Below are positions 12,811 through 26,243 of a stretch of DNA of 64,000 bases, one piece after another. Each line of letters opens with the position of its first letter. Position 1 is the stretch's first letter. This DNA comes from Seison nebaliae (lineage: Eukaryota; Rotifera; Pararotatoria; Seisonacea; Seisonidae): positions 1 through 64,000 of the forward strand of contig JALJEE010000561.1 of NCBI GenBank assembly GCA_023231475.1, written 5' to 3'. The notes below the pieces were generated by a model that ran no database searches, was not told where the DNA came from, and saw only the letters and a program-made list of their open reading frames with translations. The position numbers and the translations under genes are program-made.

Positions 12811-15800
12811 TTCTTCTCAAACACCCTTTCCAAAAATTTTACAAATTTTTTGAAATTAGGTTTGATTTTGATTTGATTGTCAATTAATTCATTTTCTTTT
12901 TATTTGAGAAATTTTATATTAATATATTATTATATATATATATTATAATATATTATACATTTTAAACCATTTTTTTCATCCACCATTTCTTTTCTCAGAC
13001 CATTTTATCTCATAACATCTCCATGATTCCATCTTTCCTATGTGAACTAATTTAAATTAATATGTTTTTGATGAAATTTCATTAGGAGAAGATTAGTATG
13101 TATTCAATAGATAATATTCATAGGAGGTTCAACCAAAAACCAATTTAACAATTTGTCTTTAGATGGAATGAAAACTGTGATTTCAGTTGATTCATATGAT
13201 ATATATGGATCTCCCCTAAGGGGAGAAGTAGCATGAAATGTCTTCATAACATTAAAAATGGCACGGTTGTTTCGAGGTTTGAACATTATGTAATAGTGAG
13301 AATAAACTGATGAATTTTAATAAGAGAATTTTGAAAGAAGAAGATTCGAGTAAGCAACAAGATATATTCCATAACATTAGATACGATGTAAGATTTCGAA
13401 ACCATATTTCATGAATTCACACTCTATCGACATGAATTCATTCACTTTCCATTTTCCATCACGTAATTCTTTTTCACCGTTATAAATGAGACTGTTCCAT
13501 ATTCAAAATAATTTGAACAAATAATATTTTACGAAATTAGTGTTCTTCTTTTCATTCTTTTTATGAGTCATTTAAATCTTATTTTTCTCAACTAAACTAA
13601 TGGGGAGAAACAATTGTGAACTCGAAATTTGAATCATGTAATGCTTTTCTCTAAAGATAAAGGTGAATAGTTAATAGAAATTTGATTGAAATGGTTAAGT
13701 CTAAGAACTTCGAATTTAATTTCGTGGGAAATTCCTACAGAGAATTTACCTAGTTCGAATTCGAAGAAACTTCTCAACCATTCGATATGAATGATGATAA
13801 CAAGACAAAAAAAAGATTAACTAGAAATATTAAAAAACTATTAAGAGATAATGAATTAATATGTTAGAATGTTTTTGGTGGAGAAAGAATCTGGTTAAAA
13901 AGGACGTACACTTTTAGACATTCACCTCAGTGCAGTATGTTATCATCGGAGTTTAATTTGTAATTTATTTGTTTTTTATATTCTTCCTATCGATCGATAT
14001 GTTTGACAGGAGTATCTTGATTTTATCAGTAAGTAATAAAACTATCTACCGTCGTTTATATGTTCTATGTTCGTTGGTTGAGTGTTCGTTGACTTATGGG
14101 ACATATCCATCCTTCTCATTTGTTTTATGTGACTGTGTGGTAAGGAGAGGAGAAGATAGATCGAAATTTAATTATAAAATTTTAATTTTCATCAATTCCA
14201 AAATCGAACATTGTCATTCGATGATGGACAATTAAACAATCGTCAACATGGTTGATCGGTTGAAGGAAAGAGGAAAGTCGATCTGAGAGAACGTCGAATA
14301 ATATTCTCCAAATGTCTCATTCAAATTCAGTTTGACGGGACGGGCAATTCAGTGAGGTTAAGTTTCGACATGATGGAAATGGTTTAGATGATCTTGAATG
14401 ATAATCGAATGGAAATGAACGAATGCTCTCACGTCAATTTATCGGCGATTGTTTTTGTGATTGTTTTGTGAGTGAATGGAAGATGAAGTTTACTTTCTTC
14501 CATTTCATTGGAAAGAAGAATAATGAATGTTTAATGAATTTATGAAAATATTAAAATATATTCTTCCTTTTTATTGAGAGATGAGTTGAAAGGATTTCTT
14601 CTCTTAATCTATGTTAGTGTTGTTTAATTATGAAGAATTATGATTATGGTGATGATGATGATGATGATGATTCTTATTATTATTGTCCATCTATAAATCG
14701 AATATTCGATTACTTGTAATAATGTATTTCTCGTAACATTTTGGTTATTTGGGATTCATCTCAAAATATCCATGGGCAAGTTAGGAATATGGAGAGGAAG
14801 GATTGGAAGGGCGCCACTTTCGAGACGTATGAAGTGAGTCGATACTCTATTTTGACTTATAATTCGGGATATGTTTGACTGAATCGCGCTTCAACTGAAG
14901 ATACGGAAGATGGAAAGGAAATGAGCATGTCGTATACAAATAAAATATTGAAATTTTGGGATGGAAAAAAAACTGAGGGAAATACTCGAAAGAATAAGAA
15001 CGATAGAAAGTTAGAGAAGAAAAGAGTGGCAGTATAATGCAGCATATGTTTTCAAACAGAAATTGAGAGAATACTGATCATCATAAAAAGAACAATAACA
15101 ATTCCCATATCAGAACGTAGTTTATACAATAATTAGAATGTGTTGCTCTAATTGTTGTCGTTATTGTTGTTGTTCGTTCTTTTTTTATTAAGATCAATAT
15201 CAATAGAATTATTGTGTGAAAACGTTATAAGTTATTGGTGAAGGAATTCTTCAGATATGTTTCTCCCAAACAAACAATTTTTGTATAGATTTCGATGTCG
15301 ATTTTAACGAATAGTTAAATCGTAGTTCCTATCAATCATCGTCTTCCGAATACAACATCCAAATAATGAATTATTGGAGTTCCTCATATATTTCTGATTG
15401 ATATTTCTATCATCTATTTATTTGTTGTTGAGATGTTTGTGTCTTCCCATTTGTTGTTGAGTGCTCTCCACATTTTCCCGTGTTCTAGCACAAATCTATA
15501 CCAGGAACAGATATCTCGTTACGTAAATCTAATTTCTTTTACTAATCTCCAATATTTAGTTTGAAGATAATGAAAAATTATTATAGGAGATATTTAATCG
15601 AATTAATTAATCTCACAACAGGTAAATGTTTTCAATACTATTTCAACTTTGAAGTAAAGAAGGGACGAAAATTTTAATTTGAAATTTAAGAAAAGAAATC
15701 CATATCCGAATTGTCCTGTTCGAAAAGTGGGAAATGTCCACGAATGAACAAATTTTTCCATTCTTTGTTTTTCGTTAGAGATTATTCACCAATTTCAAAT

Positions 15801-18800
15801 TCTGTTCCATTACGATCGTAATAAGAATGAGATTATCGAGTTGTATTGTAGAATTGTATTATCGATCGTTTGATAGTCTGAAGAGAATAAGTTCAATTTT
15901 CAAAAGTCTTTTCAATAATCCGTATCGTTTCAAAGTGGGAAAAGAAGGTTTATATAAAAAGTGTACATGTATTCCAGTTTGTGAAAGAGGAAATTATGTT
16001 TAAGTGGAATAATGGACGATATGGCTGATGGCAAATTATTTTCAATGTCTGTCTTCAAGAAGCTGTCATTCCTCTTGGAAATTATACGAAGAAATTCTGG
16101 TAAAAATATTCAAATGTTCCAATTAACCTCATCTAGCGGGGAGGACAGTATTGTCCAATAATGGAACGAACAGAACCATCGTGATGGAAAGTATTAGAAT
16201 AGTCATGAACAATAGTATTCCTACATCTTTATTGCAAAGTGAAATTTATTATTTGAATATCTTCCTTTCAGTTCGAAGTGAAACAGAAGACATTTCTTTC
16301 CGTTTCAAATCTAGTGTCATGTCCAGGGTGGCAGGAAGTACTTCTTCAAATTCATCTGCTTCTTTTTAAAATTTCTCTTATCATCAATTCATGATGATGA
16401 TGACTGATTGTTATGTCATCTCATCAAACTCGTCTACTTCATATTTTTCAGTGAATATAGGATACACTGATAATTCACGGGATAGACAGCAGTACGTTTA
16501 AGAAAACAAGTGCAGACTACTTCACAGACTAGTATAAGTAAATTTAGTTAGTTTCCATAATTACACAACATTTTGCGGAATGACTATCATACAATTGAAT
16601 TGTTTAAGTATAAGTCAAATTTGAGAGGAGACGACGGAGGGATATTGTCGAATTTACTTTAATTTTCATTCATCTTAAACATTTTCAGGAACACGGGAAG
16701 GGAAATGTGCAAGTATTAGTAGTGGTAGTGGTAATGGTAGTAGTTTCTTGACGGAAAAATAACGATCGATATCAATCAATTTTATTATCGATATTAACTT
16801 ATGAAGCGACTTGAATTAATTGAGAGAAGCATCATTGAATTTCGGTGAGTGAATCTTCTTCGATTAATTTACTCAACAAAATTTCCCATAAACGTAATTG
16901 ACAAGAAAGTCAAAAATTTATATTTATCATCCGGCTCCTACATTACGTAAAGATAATGGTGAAAGGAATGTTTTATGTAAATTTCCAAATTTCTTCAATT
17001 CTCAAACATGTAGAATTTTGATAAGTTTTTTCTTTTCGTTCCGTTGGATTTCTTTTCTTTTTTCTTCAACTTTTCATGATGAACGTAAGGAGAAATTGAT
17101 GAAGAATCTGAAGAAAATTAGTTAAAGTGAATTAGATGATTGAAAGGCATTATGATCGGTCGTTACGCCCTGTCACTTGCGCACCTAATCTTCTCATTTG
17201 GATGATGGACGAATTTGTTAATTTCATTTGATAATTGAAGTGGAATAAGAAGAGTTGATAAATGTTGAATATGAATGAAAGGAATCAATTGTTGATTGTT
17301 CATACTCTGCATCAACCAAAAGACGATTTAGGAGAAGAAATGAGTTGTCGATGAAAAAAAATTAAATTATCATGAAATCAAATTATATCACCATCTCCAT
17401 CAATTTATCATAAGATGATGAGATATTATCTAATTCGATAGATGTGAAGGTGAGAGAATGATTAATAGATTAGAATGGCGAATGATTAATTGCAATAATT
17501 TAAATCGAGCATTCAGGAGAAAAAGCAGAAGAGGAAGAACACTTGTCACTAAATTCGAAATGATCAATTAGAATTCATGACCGCGACGAAATTGTAACGA
17601 CATTTGGAAAACGTCAAGAAAAATTAGCTGAAATGTCAGAAAGAATCGTCAACTCTATTGCTACTTTATAATCGTAATTCGTTTCATCTCCTTTACTCTT
17701 AACTCCCATTTTTGTTGTGTAGAAGTTGCGTTAGACATTCTCCGAATTTTCTTCTGTTCGGGTCGAGTGAAATTTTCTTATTTTCAAAGTGAAATTATTA
17801 GACGAATCTCACGAGAAACGACATGGGAAAGGGAGAGAAATCGTCCAGTACATTACTCATCCCAAAAAGGAGACTTTATTGAAATTTTCATTTGAAATTT
17901 ACAAATGAATTTCTTTTGAAACAAAACAAAATTTTTGGGAAATGAAAATAATTTTACGTAATAATTATTCACATACCGATAATAATTTATCGATAAGAAA
18001 GAATGGTGAAGGAAAACTATTTTTCTAATTTATTTGTCCCTCTCACTCTTTTTTGAAAATTCATTCGATAAACTGAAAATCAGTTTGGCTTAAGTGTGTA
18101 TCCATTAAATGTGACCTGGAACGAATTTTTACAGTTTCCACTCCTTTCCGCCTCATAATTCTTCGGAGTGAATTGTACATTAATGTCGATGGCTGCATCG
18201 TGGGGGGCTGCATAAAATCCTTTATCTGATTTGATGGGTGAATAAGAATTGTGACAGCTTATGATCATTATTATTGAGTTGGATTATTAGTAATCGTATT
18301 ATTTACAATAATATTTTCTTCGAGAATGACAATATTCTCCACTCAATTCTTTAACTTATTTTCATGAATTTGTGTTAAATGTGAAGGAAAAATTGACGAC
18401 TGCCTTTATCCCAAACACTAATCTGTGAGGAGGTATATAATCGTCCTTCCCGTCATTCGTAAACACCAATTTGCCATTTAATCATTTTCAATTTTCCCTA
18501 AAATATTTATTAATTACTTTTATTCGCTTAAATAGTCGTTCTTCAGATGATGATGATGATTATTATTATTACCTATTTTCTTGAGCACTATCCTAAAATT
18601 ATGAGGAGGGTAGACAAGAACGATATGTTGAATAAATAGGAGAATAATATCGATATTGATATATTCCCATATTTATTTCTTGTAATTTTCTAATTAAATT
18701 TTTCTTCTTACCCAATTCCTCCTCATCATCATCGTCTACCGTTGCAACATTACCATTCACCATTGATCATGTAAGAGAACAGTGTAAATGAACTCATCCT

Positions 18801-19830
18801 CATAGCAATGTGTATATTTTCTTCATATGTGTCGATCGGATTCTACGCGGACATGTAAATAAGACATAATGCAGGTTGAATGTCATGAAATGGAAGAAGG
18901 CCAACCAAAACAGAAGAATAATTTGAGGAAAACTTAAAAATTTTTTTTCTCATCAATTTCTGCTAGAAATTTAATTTTGGTATATTCGAGTTCCTTTTTA
19001 ATTTATATCATTCCTCTCTTATCGAATTTCATTATTTACATTACACCTAATAACATCTCCACTACAATGTCGGATAGTAGGCAACCTGATTTAGGATGGT
19101 AGGCCGGCTACTGTTTCTCAAATATTCATATCAATGTTTCGTTAAGTTGGTGCTTATCTCAGGCAGGCGTAGAGAGATATAGAAATTGCATTTGAAATTG
19201 AGAATATAGTTTTCGATCAATTGGAATTTTATTGACCGACAATTCTTCTTCGGAATGGAGATGGTGAATATGGCTAGGAGGAAGGTTGAAGGAAGGAAGG
19301 AAGGAAGGAAAGAAGAATGGAACGAATAGTCTTGGAGAACAAATGTAGTGAGAATAGGAAGAAAATATTATGGCATGATTATTATTAGGCGCATATGATA
19401 TTCGTAGAAGTTAATGAAGAATTGGTGCTACTTCTTTCTTCTCCTCTTAAAATGTGTTCTCCTCAACATCAATGAAATTTATAAAATTTTATCATTATTG
19501 ATTAATTCTCTTCGATTCTTTTCTCATTCCATTCCATTCGACCATCCATCTCTAATTTTTTTAGAACATTTCTTTTTGTTGTGAGAAAATTGGAGAGTTG
19601 GGAGAAATAAGTGGAAATTAATTAAGCAGAATGAAGGTCCAAATGTTAATGTATCAGAATGTTGAGTGAAAGAAGAATATGAGCATATCTTTTCCATTTA
19701 AAAATATTATTATTACTCCTTCAATTTCGTATTATTATCGTTCTCCGGTGTATGAGTGAACATTTATTGGAACGAACAGATTTAATGGGTCATACCAATC
19801 ATTCGTCTACCAACGTTTAGCCATTAATAA
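12811..19830. other. Gene-poor intergenic stretch
   Basis: About 7 kb with no supported gene. It contains short GAT/ATG microsatellites (for example near 14650) and a GGAA microsatellite at about 19285-19311. A minus-strand frame at 18080-18268 is somewhat richer in GC than its surroundings, but has no good acceptor or recognisable domain. Confidence 0.5.
19285..19311. repeat. GGAA microsatellite
   Basis: Imperfect run of AAGG/GGAA units in noncoding DNA, 0.5 kb upstream of the receptor gene. Confidence 0.7.
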
Positions 19831-22720
19831 ATGGCAGAAAATGAATTATTCTCTAATACTCGAGCATATGAACAGCTCTTCCGATACTTCAGTGTATTGT
19901 TCATGCCATGGTTCATGATTATCGGCGTCATTGGAAATGTTCTCGTCATTACAGCCATCTTGACAGATAAACGTTTAAGGAATCCGACCAACTTCTTTCT
20001 TCTTTCTCTAGCCATTCCAGACTTAATTGTTTGTCTCGTTGTTAATCCCTTTTCCATCCTCCAGACATTCCTCGGTTACTCCATTCTCATATTTCATATT
20101 CCCATCATTTATTTCTTCCTCCTCTTTAGGTGAGTGGCCGTTAGCCGATTCAATTTGTATTATATTCGTTTTCCTCGACGTACTTTGTTGCACGTGTTCT
20201 ATTTGGCATTTGGTGGCCATCTCTCTTTATCGCTTGGTTGGTGTGACATCGCCATTCCGCGTGCGTACCGGTGTTTATCGTTATATTTCGCCAACCAGTG
20301 TCATCCGCATAACAATCATTACTGTTTGGATATTGTCGTGTGCCATCTCGTCACCCGTCATCATTTTGGGCGCGACGAATGCATTAAATGTAAAGATTCC
20401 CATTATTAAGACCAACCTCACAACCAATCTATTGAGAAGAGTGAATCAATCAGAAATCGAAAGTGATTTGAGTAACGATGGAATCTTTACACTCATCCAT
20501 CTCAAACAAAGACGTGCATTCAATAAACAATTCCTTCCCAATTCTACATTATCCGTCATTACATCTCATTCAATCTCCACCAGATCCCTCTCAACCATCA
20601 ATCAAATCAGAATTAAACATTCAGTTAATACGACTCAACAAGTCGTCTTGTCGGAGAGCACATCCTCCAAACCCATCCTCCCAATTAACGGTTATGTGAA
20701 ACGACATCATATGTGTGGATTGAACCATAAGAATTTCATTATTTATGGATCCGTCGCATCGTTCGTTGTACCATTAGTACTTATCGTTATTACTTATGCT
20801 GTGACGATCGGACATCTACTCCATTCGAATCGTTCGAAACGACTTCTAGCCAATAAACAAACGAAGAAGAAACAACGCCGAAAAAGTGAATTCTTTTCAT
20901 TGAAGAAACCAAATTTGGCATTGGGAGCCAATTCATCGAAATTAGCCACTCCTAAAAAAAATTTGAATTGCAATTCATCAAGTCAACGATTTCCTTGCGA
21001 AAAATATTCAACATTACAACTCACTAATCAAGTGTCACCCAGTGATCATAAAACCGGTTCCACACTCAACAGAAAGCGAAATCAATTGAAAAGTAAATCT
21101 GATGGTGCTTTCAATTTGTGCAACGCCATCGTTCCCGTTAAACAAATATCGGAAGATGTTCCCGAATCGGATGCCATCGAATCAGATATCGCCATAAATA
21201 GTAACGAGAGTAGTCAAAATAATTATGATAACGTTATACCGATGAAAATGGCGAGAACTGATAGTAATCGGAAGAAGTTATTTCGTCGACGTCTGGAAAA
21301 GAGGAAGCGAAAGAAGAATTTCCAAGTGATTTCTATTTTGGGCAATAATCATTGTGATTCCGGTGATTGCAAACGGAACGATAGTGACCAGGATCAAGTG
21401 ACATCAGGAAACCCTCGCAATTGCTCACCATATCTTCGTCGTGCGAGTATGAATGCTATTTGTGGGACGAGAACGTTCCACGTTCCCAATATCCTTCAGA
21501 TTAATCGTTTATCGTCAGATTTTGAGGATTGTGATGAAGATACAGAAGATGATTTCATCATTCAGAGTATTCGATATGCTGATAATGAATCGAAGATCTC
21601 TCTCAAAGATGAACGTCAACTTCGGTTTTGTTGTCTCCTAATTCGTTATCGGAAGGAATCGATTTCAAATTCAGTCAATTCGTTCAATGAACAAAAAACT
21701 CCTTGTCAAATTCGATGTAAAGACAATGGGAAATATGTAATTAATAGAAATAGTAGTCTTCATACAACTAAGAACAACAACAACAATGAAAATAGTAATA
21801 CCGGCAATTATGATAATAATCTGTCACATAGCACTGAAAATAAAATGAGTTCTTACGTGAATAAATCAGCGGGAGTTAGTACAGAAGATGTCAGTTCGAT
21901 CATTTCTTTCCCATCTCTCATATCGATCATTGAACCTTGTTCCAATATTGCTCAACATTGTGGTGATTCATCAGATATTTTAAGATCAATCGATTTATAT
22001 TGTAATGCATTTATTAATCAACGATATCAATCCAGTGACGACTTCCCGAGAAATTTAGTCTCTTCTTCCATTTCGGATAATTCGCGATCGATCGTATGGT
22101 CGAAAGAAGATAGTAGTGTCCACATTTCCAAAGGAGACGATCACGAAAAATATCGTCGACCAACATCAACAACGCAAAGGATATCGAATTGTTTACGCAA
22201 TTCATATTTGTCTCATTTCTCGGTGAGGAAGAAGGAGAGTAAATTGAAGACATCTCGAAGTTTCCAGGAAGAGGCGATGTACGGCAAATTCGACACTATC
22301 TCTTGTAAGACGACGAACAATTTATTGAGGCAAAGTCGAATCACTCTCACCAATTATCGCATTAGTGTTTCGCCGTTACCCATGCGCTGTAAGAAGAGTA
22401 ATAATTTGCAGACGATGAGGAAAGTGCAGGTGAAGAATCAAGCGAAAGCATCGAAAGTTCTAGCAATCATCGTCTTAACTTTCGTCATTGCTTGGTTCCC
22501 ATTTTGCGTTGTAAATATGATGACAGCAGTGGAGATGCCACACGACGAAGAAAAAATGGGTAATTTTAATCCATCCGTATCTAACCAAGTCATTACTATC
22601 CTGACATGGTTGGGTTACATTTCGTCAGCAATCAATCCGATTATTTATACGATTTTTAATAAACGATTTCGTTCAGTTTTTGCAAATTTACTTTGTTGTT
22701 ATCAAAAGAAATTTTTATAA
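19831..22720 (+). CDS. 5-HT2-like serotonin receptor, class A GPCR
   Basis: Two exons, 19831-20074 and 20130-22720, separated by a 55-nt intron and joining to 944 residues. All seven helices are visible: TM1 with GN, TM2 with LAxxD, TM3 with the amine-binding Asp (FVFLDVLCCTC), TM4, TM5 (GSVASFVVPLVLIVITY), TM6 (FVIAWFPFC) and TM7 (WLGYISSAINPIIYTIFNKRF). TM5 and TM7 are closest in my reading to 5-HT2 receptors, which couple to Gq in other animals. Oddities: the DRY motif reads YRL (20228-20236); extracellular loop 2 is about 115 residues with several N-glycosylation sites; intracellular loop 3 is about 530 residues, polar and low-complexity. A disulfide Cys pair (TM3 start and CGLNHKNF) is kept. 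Another amine-receptor subtype cannot be excluded. Confidence 0.82.
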
Positions 22721-22805
22721 AAAAAAACACTTTATTTCTTCTTATTTTCATTATTGATTTTATTCTCCATTCTTTTAACAAACACATTTTATTTCTTTCC
22801 ATCTA

Positions 22806-22811
22806 AATAAA
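22806..22811 (+). other. Poly(A) signal of the receptor gene
   Basis: AATAAA 86 nt after the stop codon. Confidence 0.45.
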
Positions 22812-23664
22812 CAGAATATCATAACGATCATCTACAAATGATTTTCATTGTCAAATTTTTTTCTGTAGTAGTTCACATTCCTCCTCATAACTTTTTCTTA
22901 TGACAAATAATTTCTGAAATCGTTCGAAATGAGTCGAACTCTTATCAATTTTAATCTTATCATTCAATCGTTTAACGAACGATTAAAGAAAAGTTTCTCG
23001 AATAGAAATTAAAATTATCAATAATTATTCATTTAGAAGATTATAATCTTACATTATACATATGCATAAATTGAATAGATAATTATCTGTTTTTAAGAAT
23101 CTCTAAAATTTGATTGATTCAACTCAATTCGATATTTCTAATTTATATTTAATTAATGAGTAGAAGTAGAATGGAAATTTGATGGAAATTATTAAGCGAC
23201 GATTTTTCATCCGATATATCAATTACAGTAGAAATGAACTTTAAAAATTGAGTACAATTTACATTTCAATTTCTCTCCTAATGACAACAAACATTATGCA
23301 TAGGAGGAAGAAGGAAGGATGCAGGTGTAGAGAACCAATCACCCTGGAAATAATAAATGACGAGAATATTTAGAGAGAATTTAATTTTCCTCAAATTTCT
23401 TCTTTCAATTAGGATAATTATGTAGGAAATTAATAATAGAAAATAATTTTCGATTTGAGTTAAAAGAAGAAAAGAGAAATTCAAATGGAATATGTATCAA
23501 ATGGAATATTATAAACAAAGGAATGTTCGAAAAAAGAATCGGTAGAGAAAGAATAAAAATGAATGGACGAAGGAGAATTTTAATGAGAATGAGAGAATAA
23601 TGAAATCAGTTTGAAATTGCTAAATGAAAATATTTAAACAATCGAAAGTTGCGCTACCACTATT
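22812..23664. other. Intergenic between receptor and APH-1
   Basis: About 850 nt of AT-rich sequence with no gene. It should hold the APH-1 promoter; no clear element is seen. Confidence 0.55.
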
Positions 23665-24459
23665 ATGGCATATGTGGAATATTTGGGATGCTTTCTACTG
23701 GTTTGGTCATTTCCATTTTGGATTAGTTTCTTCTTCATGTTCAGACATCCAATCCAAATGATGTTGATGGTCGTGGGCAACTTCACCAGTTTATTCCCCT
23801 TATTGGTCACTGCACTATTTTGGTACATTACACAATCACTCCAGAATATCTATATGCTTCCACTCATATTCTCTCTCGTTTCTTTGGAGTCATGCCGATT
23901 GACGACACATTATCTCTTCAATCGATTTGGTCATGTCTTTTCGAGTCATATCGAAGCTGTCGAATTGATTGCTCACGATAATCTTCGAATTCTAATTGCT
24001 AGTAGCACTAATTTCGGTTTCGCTCTCACCATACTCTCCGTCAGCACATTAGACACTCTTTCCGTCTTATATGGACATGGATCGATTGGTATCAAAGGAA
24101 ATCGGACAGTCTACTTTGGATTCATCAATTCTTATCTGGGACTCTGTTTTTTCTTTATCAACTTTTTGGGAGGGACGTGTGTTTGCTTGTCACTCGATAA
24201 GATTTACTACGATGAATTAACACATAAAAACCGGATATTTTCTTGGATAACTATCGTTCTCTTAACTGTTCTACATCTACTCGCATCAACTCTCACTCAT
24301 CTGAATGTGAAGCGAACGAATATGGCGACAGTGGCAGTAAGCAGTGTCGTCGCTCTCATCGATCTACTTGTTTTCGTTTTTCTCACTCATCGACTCTCAA
24401 AAGAGATGCGGGAACGTATCGTCAATTATTTGACATATCTCCAGGAGAACATGGAATAA
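23665..24459 (+). CDS. aph-1: APH-1, gamma-secretase subunit
   Basis: A single-exon 264-residue frame, close to the usual APH-1 length. The N-terminus MAYVEYLGCFLLVWSFPFW and the following helices match APH-1 block by block; seven hydrophobic segments are predicted by eye. APH-1 is the scaffold that joins nicastrin and presenilin in gamma-secretase, the intramembrane protease that cleaves Notch and similar substrates. The conserved His in the LHLLASTLTHLN segment is kept. In the TM4 GxxxGxxxG assembly motif only the middle Gly appears kept (STNFGFALT), and the first conserved His (TM5) seems replaced. The gene follows the receptor in tandem, 0.9 kb downstream. The start is the first ATG, which aligns with the family N-terminus. 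Confidence 0.87.
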   Translation: MAYVEYLGCFLLVWSFPFWISFFFMFRHPIQMMLMVVGNFTSLFPLLVTALFWYITQSLQNIYMLPLIFSLVSLESCRLTTHYLFNRFGHVFSSHIEAVELIAHDNLRILIASSTNFGFALTILSVSTLDTLSVLYGHGSIGIKGNRTVYFGFINSYLGLCFFFINFLGGTCVCLSLDKIYYDELTHKNRIFSWITIVLLTVLHLLASTLTHLNVKRTNMATVAVSSVVALIDLLVFVFLTHRLSKEMRERIVNYLTYLQENME

Positions 24460-25548
24460 TTTCGATGAGAGACAAATATCATCATCACCATAATTTATGA
24501 GAATTGTTCATTTTTTCATTTTGTACATATTCATATAATCTCTTTGAACAAAATTAATAATTTTTCAACAATTTCCTTCCAGAATATATCTTCTCAGGAT
24601 ATTCCTTTTCATCTTTTTTTTTAATTTGAGATCAAAAATCTTATTTTATTTGAAGCATCACCACCTTACTCGACACAACCATCACATCGATCATCAGTTC
24701 CATCCTTCTTCCTTTCATGCCTATGACTCAATTCTTCCCCCTATGTTCCCATCTACATCGTAACATTTAATTCGAAATTTCAAAAATGTAAATGTCTAAT
24801 AATATTCGATGTGTTGGGTAGTATTTCGAGGGAGAATATTAAATGCAACTGTTTCACTCCCAATTCCATTTAATAACAATCGTTTCATGATCAATCAATG
24901 GAATGGATTGCATGAAGATACTTTTCAAGAAATTCACTTCCTCCTCTTTTCTCCCACAAGTCAATTGTTCCGATAGTACAATTAATATCACGAACATCTT
25001 CTTCCAACGATGTTGGATGAAAGTTCAAAAAAAAAACAACGATCGACATATTCTCCATGTGCAAAGCAGTTGCACCAAATGTATTGCACAAATTTATATG
25101 TAAAACAGAATATTTTATAGACATCGAATAAATCGGTAGGCGCATAAAAAGTCGGTTGTAAAGTTCGAAAATATTTAGACTGTTTTTTTTACAATTTTTC
25201 AATTTTTTTCCGAAAATAATTTATTATAAGGTCATTTTATAGAAAAAAAAAAGAAATGCACGAAATTTTTTTAGAAGATTTTCCTAACTAAATGTTTGAA
25301 GGAGTTTTAGGTTGAAAGAGAAATTGGTCGATGATGAGAGAGAATGAGTTGGAATATCTTTTAATAATTCGAAAATGCAAATTAGTAACTGATATTTTAA
25401 GTTAATCTCTCAGGTGATATTCATTAATTTGATATGATACGAAAATTATCTTACAAAAAATTTACAATTTGTTAGTTCTGTGTCAGAAACGATGTTTGCT
25501 CAAGAGTAATTCGCGATATTGTGTAATTCGGATGAGAAGAATAAGTGT
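24460..25548. other. Intergenic, no gene seen
   Basis: AT-rich noncoding sequence downstream of APH-1. A minus-strand frame at 24891-25202 has no recognisable domain and overlaps an equally open plus frame, so I treat it as chance. Confidence 0.5.
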
Positions 25549-25836
25549 GTTTAAATGAATCTAGGACAGAACGGCACTCTTTAATATTTTTTTCTAAAAA
25601 ATGAGAATTTGGACAAAACTGCACCCTTTTTTATACATACTTTTTGAGTCTATTCTATTGATTGAAGGAGAGAGAAGTAGATAAGGAATTTCCTTTTCTT
25701 ATATAAAGAAATGTAAAGAAGGATAGGGATATAGAACAATCAAGTCTGTTTCCAAAAAGGGTGCAGTTTTGTCCAAATTTTCATTTTTTAGAAAAAAATA
25801 TTAAAGGGTGCCGTTTTACCCGGCACTCGTTTAAAT
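25549..25836. mobile_element. Foldback MITE with 8-bp target duplication
   Basis: The arm at about 25564-25632 returns as a near-perfect reverse complement at about 25754-25821, over roughly 68 nt. Both contain ATTTGGACAAAACTGCACCC or its slightly diverged complement. The arms are separated by about 120 nt. The word GTTTAAAT flanks the whole at 25549-25556 and 25829-25836. Long inverted arms, a small unique centre and an 8-bp duplication fit a hAT-type nonautonomous foldback element. No ORF is inside. Confidence 0.85.
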
Positions 25837-26208
25837 AGACTATTTATCAGATTGTGTCATTTTCTTAATGTCTACGTTTGAGGATTAACTACTATTCGAT
25901 AAATTCCATAGCATTAGACAGTTTGTCCAATTCCATTTCGATTTGCTCACCAGAGATGTAATTCTTCATCGTCCTATGTAATTTTATAGATCGATGAATT
26001 ACGTAGGTCGTGATAAATTGTATCACAAAGAATAATGCTATAGAAAGTAGACAGGAATCGAATGTCTTTCCAGATGATTTTCAGAGAAGATTTTCTTTTT
26101 ATTTTTGAGCGATTAAAATGAGTTCAAATGGTATGGGAGAATAGATTGGAAGAATATTGGGAAATCATGGAATTATTTCGATTAGATCAAACAAAGAATT
26201 TTCGTTGG

Positions 26209-26243
26209 TAGTGCTGTTCACACGAACACGAACAAAAATGGAC
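26209..26243. mobile_element. hAT-like terminal sequence
   Basis: Near-identical (33 of 35) to 12619-12653. It lies 3' of the minus-strand transposase remnant, the expected place for one terminus of that element. The matching other terminus was not found up to 27.6 kb, so the element is probably truncated. Confidence 0.6.

Noticed and set aside
18080-18268. Minus-strand 62-codon frame with higher GC
   Set aside because: It reads like coding sequence in places, but no acceptor, partner exon or family could be found; kept only as a note.
24891-25202. Minus-strand 103-codon frame
   Set aside because: No domain, no splice context, and the opposite strand is also open, which fits chance.
25706-25730. 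AAATGTAAAGAAGGAT resembles the miR-1 sequence
   Set aside because: It lies in the centre of the foldback MITE, mismatches the miR-1 seed, and its local hairpin is explained by the element arms.
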